Positions 59,501-64,000 of a stretch of 64,000 bases of DNA are shown here, piece after piece (position 1 is the stretch's first letter; every line of letters starts with the position of its first letter). The notes beneath the pieces were generated by a model. That model saw nothing but the letters and a program-made list of their open reading frames with translations. It made no database searches and had not been told where the DNA came from. The position numbers were made by a program, and so were the translations under genes. Location: assembly GCA_001972305.1 (NCBI GenBank), contig BDDD01001680.1:127388-191387 (forward strand), in the 5' to 3' direction. Source of the stretch: Cephalotus follicularis (lineage: Eukaryota; Streptophyta; Magnoliopsida; Oxalidales; Cephalotaceae).

Positions 59501-62500
59501 ATCCTAAGTCCTCCATAAGCGAGAGTGATTATGCGCACTATTCTATACTTGACGAGTAGAGGAAGCAAGTACCTTTCTCTCCATCTGCAATTCACTTCTT
59601 AGGATGATTTGCCTACTTTGAAGGATGTGTTTGCATGTGTAGAGAGGGTGACACAGACTGAGCTTGACCTTTATGGGGACCGTAGTGTACGTTGACTCAG
59701 TCTAGTGGTTACCGTGTGGTCGAGGCTGTTGTGGTCGTGGTGGCAATGGAGATGGGTGGACTCCATGGGGTGGCCGTGGTGGTCGTATATCAGGGGGGGC
59801 AGCTCGTGGTGATGGCGGACATCATAGTGGTTGTTATTGCACTCATTCCAATAAACATGGTCATACTGCAGCCCACTGTTATGATCTATATCTTCAGCAT
59901 CATGCATGCCAGAGTTCTTATGCCGAGGGAGCCAGAGAGATGATAAAGGTTCTCTTACTCTATCTCGTGGAGAAGATGCATAGTGTCTCCACTCTATACA
60001 GGGTGCCACGAATTCTCATAATTCTGCCAATGCATCGTCTTCTAATGTCTTGAACCCCACAGCTACTCTTGTTCAGTAACCGACAGGTAACACAGCTCTA
60101 TTGTCGGCTGCTTTTGATTCTTGGGTTATTGACTCGGGAGCTAGTAATCCTATGATTAGTAATTATTGTTTATTACGGTCATTTTAGTCTGTCTCAAATC
60201 AGTTTGTCACAATAGTTGATGGTTCTAAATCGTCTGTCACTGTTATAGGTGTTGTATGTTTGAGTCCTCATTTCATTGAAATATGTTCTTCTTGTACCTC
60301 ATTTTCCTTAAAATTTACTGTCTGTTAGCTGTTTAGTGAAGGATCTAAATTGCCGTACCTTGTTTTCTTCTTGTTGTGTGTTTTAGGATTTGAGAACGAT
60401 TATGGAGATTGGAGGGGCATGTAAATGGATTTCCTAGTATCATCCTGATGAGTTCACTCACAGGCGCTCGATCATACTACACTATTCAATCCAAATCATT
60501 CAAATTAGTAGAATGCTTCGAACGGTATCATTACTTACCATAGGGATACAGACAGGTGGTTAGACCCTGATCTTACTAATTATCCGATTCTCTCAAGTTT
60601 ACTGATTTCAAGCTGTGTGTCAGTCTTATAGCGGGTCCTGATGTAGTGGGATCGTTCGGATTGTTACTACCTCTAGCAACAGTTGCTATGGGGAAAAAAG
60701 GACAGAATACAATAGATTCCTCCATTTAAGTGGTTCTCGCTTCGCCTTGTTCTTGTTCCTAACTCCTCAGGTAGTTCCCAATGTTTGGCACTTTCCATAC
60801 TTAGTGGGTGCAACATCAACAAATTCGCTCATGATCAAGTTACAACCTAAGATCTATGACCATATTATGTTAACTGTTTGTATTTCGTTCATTTCATCGG
60901 TATACTCCTAGGTACTTGTAATTGTGATCCGTTTGCCATAACCAAGGAGTCTTTTTGTGGAAACCTCCACAAATAGGCGGGATTCAAACGTTGAAGGATT
61001 TTAGACAAATAGAATTTAGCACGAAAGACCTTGAGGGTGTTTGCTATTTCTTGGGTATGAAGGTTGCATATTCTAAACAGGGGATTGCACTTTCACAGCC
61101 CAAGTACACCTTAGATATCTTAACAGAGATAGGTTTCTTGGGTGTTAAAACCAGTGGTTACACCACCTATGGATCCAAATGTGCGGTTGACTAAGGAACA
61201 AGGTGATCTTTTGCTTGATCCAGCCAAGTATAGGAGGCTGGTTGGGCAGCTTAACTATCTCACAATGACACGACCTGATATTCCCTTTGCTGTGGGGGTA
61301 GTGAGTCAGTTCATGAGTGCACTTCACATTACTCATTGAGACGTGATGTTGCGTATAGTGAAGTATCTTAGAAATGCTCCTGGTCGTGGTCTGATTTTCA
61401 AGAATCATGGACACCTTTCTATCACTGGTCACTCCGATGGTGACACGAAGGGTGCTCTTTAGCTGGTTGGCTATTCTGATACTGATTGGGCTTGATGCCC
61501 TATGGACAGGAGGTCTATACCGGGTTATTGTGTGTTCTTGGGTGGCAACTTGATCTCTTGGAAGAGAAAGAAACAATCGCTGATATCTCGGTCTATTGCC
61601 AAAGCTGAGTATCGGGCTATGGCACAAGTTGTTGGGGAGATGACCTAGGTCCAAATGTGTTGACTGAGATTGGTTTTGCTCTTATTGCTTGGGCTTCTCT
61701 ACGTTGTGATAACCAGTATACTATTCACATTGCAACAAATACAGTGTTTCATAGACGAACAAAACATATTGAGGTTGGTTGTCACTCTGTTCGTGAGATT
61801 GTCAAGAAGGGTGAGATTTCCTTGCATCATAGATGGTCTGAGTACCAACTAGCAAATATCTTTACTAAGTCTTTAAGGGGGAGTCGTGTAATTCTATTAT
61901 GTAACTATATGATACATATATTCTAACTTGAGGGGGAGTGTTAGAAATATTATTTTAACTAAGGCTATTTTGGTCTTTTTGACTAAGCCTCCGTATAAGT
62001 TTATTACCTCATTATTTCCTCAAACTCAACAATATCTTGTGCCATTATAAGTCTTAACAGGATGGAGACTCACAAAATGGGGGGAAAATGAGAGAGATTT
62101 GCAAAATGGGCCGAATGTGCAAGCTTATGAGCCTCACAAGGAGCTTTTAGCATATGTATATGCCTTTAACATGAATATTTAGCAAATTAGCTCATTGAAT
62201 TTATCGTGGATACATATGACAATATGCTCATCCATACCCTGAATAAATTTCCTTTACTACCTTCTTTACATGTGCTTAAAATTGTTTTTTGTTCCAAGGG
62301 AAATTTAATCTGGGCAAACTATCCTGAATAAATTTCCTTTACTACCTTCTTTACATGTGCTTAAAATTGTTTTTTGTTCCAAGGGAAATTTAATCTGGGC
62401 AAACTATATGAAAAGATTGGCTTCAATAAGGAGATCATTTCAAGAGGAAGATACGCTGAGCTCTTCGCAGCTGAACAACGACCCCTCAGGTTTGTTGCAG

Positions 62501-63825
62501 TTCTATTTTGTTAAACATTATTTAATTCTTGATGTTATTTGATACTCATAGAAAAACCTTTTGACACCATAATGACTTCAGTCTGTCATGTGACCTGCCT
62601 GACCTTGTTCTCTTCAAAGCAGACCTTCCTCCTTTCACTAGGAAGGTCCAGCTTGGAACTTTTCTGCACTAATAACTGATGAAATGATTGAGTGATTTTT
62701 CCAGGCCAGATGAAGCTGAACTTTTTTCCAAGTCTGCACAGAATGCATATAAGCAATTTCGGGACAAGGCTGCCTTTTCAAGATCAATGACTGTATGTTA
62801 GCCATTTAAGCAATCAATGAGTAAGTAGTTCGTTGCTGTTAGAAAAGGATGAAAAGGTGACTTTGAGTTGCTCGTTGTTCTGTCACCAGGTAGATAAGAT
62901 GGAAGAGGTTGCACAAGGCAGAGTGTGGACTGGTAAAGATGCAGTGTCACGAGGTCTAGTTGACGCTATTGGTGGGCTTTCTAGGGCTGTTGCCATAGCA
63001 AAACAGAAAGCCAGTATACCCCAAGACAGTCAGGTTAATTCTCCAATTAAAGTTTTTCTTATTGTGCCAGAAAAGGCACAAGCATAATCCAAATTAGTAA
63101 GTAATTATAACACAAGCACTGTTTCTGAATATAGTCCTCTGGACCGAGTATTCAAAATAACGTCATGTTCTGATTAACTTTTCTTTTTGACATATTAAGG
63201 ATGTGGATGGTGCAGTGACATCCTACCAAGAGCTGGTCTTATTCTCTGTATCTTGATGAAATTTGTACATTAAATGCCTTCTTAGTGGCAAAGTAGCCTC
63301 TTCACAACCTTGTCTCAAGAAAATTCCGAAACTTTGGCATGCATCAGTTCACCTATGTCTCACAGCCCATGGGTGCAGATACATCAATTTTTTGGCAATA
63401 TGGATGGTTTCCACGTAAAGATTATAGTTCTGTCTTTACTTATTCCAGCACTTTGAAAGTAGGAAACTGGCCATTAAAATATTAAGTGGTTAGGAAGGAG
63501 GATTATATATGAGAACTGAACAGATTCGATGCAGTTTGATTTCCAATTTCTTGTTAAAAAGGTTGTTCTAATATGTACGCATGAATGGCTTCAGGTTACA
63601 CTTGTTGAGCTCTCAAGACCTTCCCCTACACTACCAGAAATCTTAAGTGGCATAGGGAGTTCTCTTGCAGGGGTTGACAGAACACTGAAGGGACTGCTAC
63701 ATGATTTGTCATTTTCTGATGGAGTTCAGGCCCGGATGGATGGAATCATGTTTCAGAGACTGCAGGGATTTTCTTATGCTAACCCCATCTTCTCTCTGAT
63801 CAAAGACTACCTCAGTTCCCTCTAA
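32111..63825 (+). CDS. SPPA: SPPA, plastid signal peptide peptidase A (protease IV)
   Basis: Serine protease of the SppA/S49 family, thylakoid-associated in plants. I place 13 exons: 32111-32533, 32636-32819, 33280-33417, 33951-34121, 34196-34299, 34892-34959, 35792-35958, 56523-56592, 57375-57529, 62384-62489, 62705-62792, 62890-63033, 63595-63825. All introns are GT-AG. The exons total 2049 nt, in frame, 682 residues, close to the Arabidopsis protein. A Ser/Thr/basic N-terminus suits a chloroplast transit peptide. The SppA Lys (GKYKS) falls at residue 267 in exon 4 and the nucleophile (AASGGYY) at Ser466 in exon 9. Introns 7 (20.6 kb) and 9 (4.9 kb) are filled by copia elements in sense orientation apart from one. 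No exon is damaged, so I call it functional; correct splicing across these introns is not proven. Confidence 0.93.
32636..32819 (+). CDS. SPPA: SPPA exon 2
   Basis: Encodes [18 protein letters not shown] and [19 protein letters not shown]. Acceptor TGCAG|AT, donor CAG|GTTGC; ends one base into a Gly codon. Confidence 0.92.
33280..33417 (+). CDS. SPPA: SPPA exon 3
   Basis: Encodes [20 protein letters not shown] and [10 protein letters not shown]. Acceptor TTGTAG|GT, donor GGAG|GTTAG. Confidence 0.92.
33951..34121 (+). CDS. SPPA: SPPA exon 4 (catalytic Lys)
   Basis: Encodes [19 protein letters not shown]; the second Lys of GKYKS corresponds to the general base Lys of bacterial SppA. Acceptor TTTGTAG|GT, donor AACG|GTACT. 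Confidence 0.92.
34196..34299 (+). CDS. SPPA: SPPA exon 5
   Basis: Encodes [20 protein letters not shown] and ends [13 protein letters not shown]. Acceptor ATACAG|GA, donor GAG|GTATAA; phase 0. Confidence 0.9.
34892..34959 (+). CDS. SPPA: SPPA exon 6
   Basis: Short exon encoding [20 protein letters not shown] and DY. Acceptor TTGCAG|GT, donor ACAA|GTAATA; the last Lys codon is split. Confidence 0.9.
35792..35958 (+). CDS. SPPA: SPPA exon 7
   Basis: Encodes [20 protein letters not shown] and ends EKLRSVR, opening the second SppA domain. Donor AGAG|GTAAAC starts the 20.6-kb intron 7. Retaining the intron would stop translation after about 15 codons. Confidence 0.92.
36248..36530 (+). repeat. 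5' LTR of the old copia element
   Basis: 283 bp. Compared with the 139-bp 3' LTR it has an extra internal block (about 36330-36470) including a TATATA/GAGAGA microsatellite. Confidence 0.82.
36531..36542 (+). other. primer binding site, old copia element
   Basis: TGGTATCAGAGC, complementary to the initiator-Met tRNA 3' end, directly after the 5' LTR. Confidence 0.9.
36580..37050 (+). pseudogene. gag N-terminal part, old copia element
   Basis: Two frames. The second, from about 36705, carries the UBN2-type Gag words [36 protein letters not shown] and [12 protein letters not shown]. It is cut at 37050 by the next copia element and resumes at 52353. Confidence 0.78.
37051..37194 (+). repeat. 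5' LTR of the second copia element
   Basis: 144 bp, matching 52210-52352 along its length. Confidence 0.88.
37605..38490 (+). pseudogene. gag of the second copia element
   Basis: ATG at 37605. Contains [20 protein letters not shown] (copia Gag start region), then after one in-frame stop near 37857 the words [20 protein letters not shown] and [14 protein letters not shown] Gly/Arg-rich stretch and a CCHC knuckle [14 protein letters not shown] (38431-38472) follow. Confidence 0.82.
38491..40702 (+). pseudogene. protease, integrase and RT start of the second copia element
   Basis: Protease word [13 protein letters not shown] near 38715 (the usual DSGA is DSSC). Pre-integrase [16 protein letters not shown] near 39103. 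Integrase with first Asp in LVHSDIWGP near 39265, second in RTDNAREY near 39455, and [15 protein letters not shown] near 39555. RT starts [20 protein letters not shown] near 40356 and has [14 protein letters not shown] near 40636. Stops at about 39192 and 39691 break the frame. At 40702 the codons for EEVYMEQ meet the third element. Confidence 0.86.
40703..42952 (-). repeat. 3' LTR of the third copia element
   Basis: 2250 bp, TGATAGAAACGG to ACATCTAACA in the + reading. It holds a GCGTCGACGC word array at 41475-41653. Confidence 0.92.
41475..41653. repeat. GTCGAC palindrome array, left LTR copy
   Basis: About nine words related to GCGTCGACGC, many decayed at CpG (TCGATGC, GTCAACGC, GTCGACAC). 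The matching array in the other LTR is better kept. Confidence 0.8.
42947..46057 (-). pseudogene. pol of the third copia element
   Basis: Protease word [10 protein letters not shown] near 46045 has Arg in place of Gly in the DTG box. Then 44215-45702 (495 residues): [60 protein letters not shown] (D, D, E all present) and RT start [31 protein letters not shown] is near 43945. RNase H words [20 protein letters not shown] near 43430, [15 protein letters not shown] near 43300, [10 protein letters not shown] near 43130. Stops near 46058, 45797 and 44213. The last codons run through the polypurine tract and end at TAG 42949-42947, inside the LTR. Confidence 0.87.
42953..42966 (-). other. polypurine tract, third copia element
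   Basis: GTCAAGTGGGAGAT on the minus strand, directly upstream of the 3' LTR. It also codes for the end of pol. Confidence 0.75.
46060..47012 (-). pseudogene. gag of the third copia element
   Basis: Starts with ATG at 47012-47010 ([20 protein letters not shown]). One frameshift near 46885 leads into the 240-residue block 46060-46782 with the UBN2 core ([35 protein letters not shown]), a Ser/Lys-rich linker and the CCHC knuckle [14 protein letters not shown] near 46190. An in-frame TGA separates it from protease. Confidence 0.84.
47013..48695 (-). other. long 5' leader of the third copia element
   Basis: 1.7 kb without a long frame. The + strand word CTCAGCTAGGGCATGACA with trailing AACCA occurs three times (near 47207, 47315, 47486). 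A cluster of GCGTCGACGC-like words is at 48305-48455, close to the PBS. Confidence 0.65.
48696..48707 (-). other. primer binding site, third copia element
   Basis: TGGTATCAGAGC on the minus strand, one base from the 5' LTR edge; initiator-Met tRNA type. Confidence 0.92.
48709..50957 (-). repeat. 5' LTR of the third copia element
   Basis: 2249 bp partner of 40703-42952, with well-kept GCGTCGACGC words at 49500-49676. Near 48897-48935 it has a local inverted repeat (GGTGTCACCATTG...CAATGGTGACA) not present in the other LTR. Confidence 0.92.
50963..52111 (+). pseudogene. RT end and RNase H of the second copia element
   Basis: Resumes after the third element with PPRFVAQGE. Then [16 protein letters not shown] near 51025, catalytic [12 protein letters not shown] near 51151, [18 protein letters not shown] near 51470, a broken ADW region near 51675, [20 protein letters not shown] near 51870 and [13 protein letters not shown] near 52012. 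Stops near 51310 and 51682 and a shift near 51790. Confidence 0.85.
52085..52266. repeat. 91-bp tandem duplication at the 3' LTR edge
   Basis: The end of RNase H, the polypurine tract and the first ~58 bp of the LTR occur twice in tandem (52085-52175, 52176-52266), so there are two GAGGGGGAG|TGTT junctions, at 52118/52119 and 52209/52210. Confidence 0.85.
52210..52352 (+). repeat. 3' LTR of the second copia element
   Basis: 143 bp, matching 37051-37194; its last base (A of the terminal CA) is missing. Confidence 0.85.
52353..52517 (+). pseudogene. gag fragment of the old copia element, right of the nest
   Basis: Continues the gag cut at 37050: words like [18 protein letters not shown] and PSIEEVVLG are legible. 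The C-terminal gag part with the zinc knuckle is deleted; the sequence jumps directly to protease near 52517. Confidence 0.68.
52518..55434 (+). pseudogene. pol of the old copia element
   Basis: Protease [12 protein letters not shown] (catalytic Asp replaced by His) near 52519. Pre-integrase [16 protein letters not shown] near 52896, [25 protein letters not shown] near 53054. The integrase joins NQYGVY directly to ERKNRHLLD near 53192, so the second Asp and the Glu are deleted. RT words [15 protein letters not shown] near 53991, [20 protein letters not shown] near 54100 and a degraded [10 protein letters not shown] near 54445. RNase H words [10 protein letters not shown] near 55190 and [12 protein letters not shown] near 55335. 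Many stops and shifts: a dead copy. Confidence 0.82.
55441..55579 (+). repeat. 3' LTR of the old copia element
   Basis: 139 bp. It follows AAGGGGGAG and shares both ends with 36248-36530 but lacks the latter's central block. Confidence 0.82.
55585..56522 (+). other. SPPA: remaining 3' part of SPPA intron 7
   Basis: AT-rich intron sequence after the copia nest, ending with a pyrimidine-rich stretch and CTCCTAG acceptor. I see no gene or repeat in it. Confidence 0.6.
56523..56592 (+). CDS. SPPA: SPPA exon 8
   Basis: 70 nt encoding [20 protein letters not shown] and SDL. Acceptor CCTAG|AG, donor GATTT|GTAAGT. The flanking intron 7 is 20.6 kb. Confidence 0.93.
57375..57529 (+). CDS. SPPA: SPPA exon 9 (catalytic Ser)
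   Basis: Encodes [20 protein letters not shown] and [14 protein letters not shown]; the Ser of ASGGYY is the nucleophile of the SppA family. Also [12 protein letters not shown]. Acceptor TGCAG|AA, donor ACAG|GTAAAA. Confidence 0.93.
58231..58343 (+). repeat. 5' LTR, intron 9 copia element
   Basis: 113 bp; shares AACTAAGGCTATTTTGGTCT and its surroundings with the 3' LTR, which is about 20 bp shorter. Confidence 0.85.
58344..58355 (+). other. primer binding site, intron 9 copia element
   Basis: TGGTATCAGAGC next to the 5' LTR; initiator-Met tRNA type. Confidence 0.92.
59020..60060 (+). pseudogene. gag of the intron 9 copia element
   Basis: ATG at 59020. Open to a TAG at 59557-59559 with [40 protein letters not shown] and [20 protein letters not shown], the UBN2-type Gag of Ale elements. 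A Gly/Arg-coding stretch and a knuckle-like [16 protein letters not shown] (one Cys spacing shifted) follow near 59830 in other frames. Confidence 0.8.
60100..60416 (+). pseudogene. protease fragment of the intron 9 copia element
   Basis: Frame broken by stops. The active-site word [16 protein letters not shown] is legible near 60112, and a [21 protein letters not shown] block near 60335 ends with a degraded RTIMEIGG. The copia reading stops near 60416. Confidence 0.68.
60417..60670. other. filler of unknown origin
   Basis: This stretch matches neither the flanking copia reading nor, as far as I can tell, mttB. It may be further organelle DNA or another repeat. No frame or motif stands out. 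Confidence 0.4.
60671..60985 (+). pseudogene. mttB: mitochondrial mttB (tatC-like) fragment, NUMT
   Basis: The + strand encodes typical plant mitochondrial MttB words: [17 protein letters not shown] near 60693, [20 protein letters not shown] near 60774, [20 protein letters not shown] near 60834, and a stop-broken end with [12 protein letters not shown] near 60950. MttB is a mitochondrial TatC homologue; a nuclear copy inside a retrotransposon with in-frame stops is a transferred, dead fragment. The right edge is near 60981, where copia RT coding resumes. The left edge is uncertain. Confidence 0.82.
60982..61926 (+). pseudogene. RT end and RNase H of the intron 9 copia element
   Basis: Words: [20 protein letters not shown] near 60980, [39 protein letters not shown] near 61270, [18 protein letters not shown] near 61525, [19 protein letters not shown] near 61700, [16 protein letters not shown] near 61840. 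The catalytic RT YVDD box is in the missing part. Stops near 61192, 61338 and 61494. Confidence 0.83.
61939..62031 (+). repeat. 3' LTR, intron 9 copia element
   Basis: 93 bp, TGTTAGAAAT to CTCAACA, preceded by GAGGGGGAG and followed by ATATC. Confidence 0.85.
62238..62407 (+). repeat. SPPA: 85-bp tandem duplication over the exon 10 acceptor
   Basis: 62238-62322 and 62323-62407 are two apparently identical 85-bp copies. Each contains intron end, pyrimidine tract, CCAAG acceptor and the first 24-25 bases of exon 10. Only the second acceptor (exon start 62384) keeps the frame; using the first (62299) gives a TGA after nine codons. Confidence 0.92.
62384..62489 (+). CDS. SPPA: SPPA exon 10
   Basis: Encodes [20 protein letters not shown] and [15 protein letters not shown]. 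Acceptor TCCAAG|GG lies in the second copy of the duplication; donor CTCAG|GTTTG. Confidence 0.88.
62705..62792 (+). CDS. SPPA: SPPA exon 11
   Basis: Encodes [20 protein letters not shown] and KAAFSRSMT. Acceptor TTCCAG|GC, donor ACT|GTATGT. Confidence 0.9.
62890..63033 (+). CDS. SPPA: SPPA exon 12
   Basis: 48 codons encoding [40 protein letters not shown]. Acceptor CACCAG|GT, donor AGTCAG|GTTAAT. The VWTG-DA--GLVD--GG signature is typical of SppA proteins. Confidence 0.93.
63595..63825 (+). CDS. SPPA: SPPA exon 13
   Basis: 76 codons and TAA at 63823-63825. Encodes [46 protein letters not shown] and ends DYLSSL. Acceptor TTCAG|GT. Confidence 0.93.
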   Translation, partial: VTLVELSRPSPTLPEILSGIGSSLAGVDRTLKGLLHDLSFSDGVQARMDGIMFQRLQGFSYANPIFSLIKDYLSSL

Positions 63826-64000
63826 AGCCTTAATTTTCTAGTTTTTACATAATTTTATTTTGTGTTTGTTATCTAGATGGGATCTTTTGTTGCTCATATG
63901 ATATAGAGAATAATAGGTCAATCAATAGGAATCAGAATCTGCCTCCCTCAAGAAAACGGGTGAAGACGTGAGGATCGGAGTCGATTTCTGGTTATGCTCT
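63826..64000 (+). other. SPPA: SPPA 3' UTR / downstream
   Basis: T-rich sequence after the stop codon. No canonical AATAAA is seen; AATAAT at 63911-63916 could serve as a plant polyadenylation signal. The transcript end is not defined by sequence alone. Confidence 0.45.

Larger units (their letters stand above)
58231..62031 (+). mobile_element. deleted Ale-like copia element in SPPA intron 9
   Basis: LTRs 58231-58343 and 61939-62031 (TGTTAGAA...CTCAACA/G) with the perfect duplication ATATC (58226-58230, 62032-62036). PBS TGGTATCAGAGC at 58344 and GAGGGGGAG before the 3' LTR. Only 3.8 kb: integrase and the first part of RT are missing and foreign sequence at about 60417-60985 takes their place, part of it mitochondrial. 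It lies in the same direction as SPPA. Confidence 0.88.

Noticed and set aside
59671..60009. Minus-strand His-rich frame of 112 residues
   Set aside because: It mirrors the Gly/Arg-coding and zinc-knuckle part of copia gag; the His richness comes from the reverse reading.
62281..62322. A real additional SPPA exon at the first copy of the duplication
   Set aside because: It has no donor site of its own and leads to TGA after nine codons; it is a duplicated exon start only.

Overview
This window is nuclear DNA of a dicot plant. It is AT-rich, its genes carry introns with GT-AG borders, and most of it is LTR retrotransposon sequence. The only host gene I recognise is SPPA, the plastid signal peptide peptidase A (protease IV family). 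It lies on the + strand from 32111 to 63825 in 13 exons. All exons join in frame to a predicted 682-residue protein with its catalytic Lys and Ser present, so the gene looks intact although about 23 kb of its introns is retrotransposon.

Left part (1-24100). A Ty3/gypsy element of the Tat type (1792-15910, minus strand, TSD AGTGT) sits in an older Ty1/copia integrase remnant. It carries gag, protease, RT, two RNase H-like domains and integrase on the minus strand, and a separate ORF on the opposite strand between integrase and the 3' LTR (the 'antisense ORF' of Tat elements). That ORF is split by a gag-only, SIRE-like copia element (5662-8669, TSD GCCAA). To the right lie a Mutator-type MITE with a 9-bp TSD, a large foldback repeat, and a 6-kb minus-strand copia element (18033-24084) with a SINE-like insert in its leader.

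Middle part (24712-31794). Three apparent solo LTRs of one family are nested in each other. Each has its own 5-bp target duplication and a TATA box in the same place. The two long ones hold a GC-rich low-complexity tract followed by a minisatellite; the short one lacks both. The outermost ends about 316 bp upstream of the SPPA start codon, next to a TA repeat and a G-box.

Right part (32111-64000). Intron 7 (20.6 kb) holds a three-level nest: an old copia element (36248-55579, TSD TTAGT), a second copia element in its gag (37051-52352), and a third, younger, minus-strand copia element in the RT of the second (40703-50957, TSD GCAAC). Intron 9 holds a deleted copia element (58231-62031, TSD ATATC) whose missing middle is replaced partly by a mitochondrial mttB (tatC-like) fragment. 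Just downstream, an 85-bp tandem duplication has doubled the splice acceptor and start of SPPA exon 10.

I found no CRISPR array, tRNA or rRNA gene, or new enzyme system. The most unusual items are the organelle filler in the intron 9 element, the doubled acceptor, the solo-LTR nest with its variable GC/minisatellite core, palindromic word arrays in two copia LTRs, and an H3-tail-like N-terminus on the antisense ORF. All family calls are by eye from motifs and terminal structure; no database search was run.
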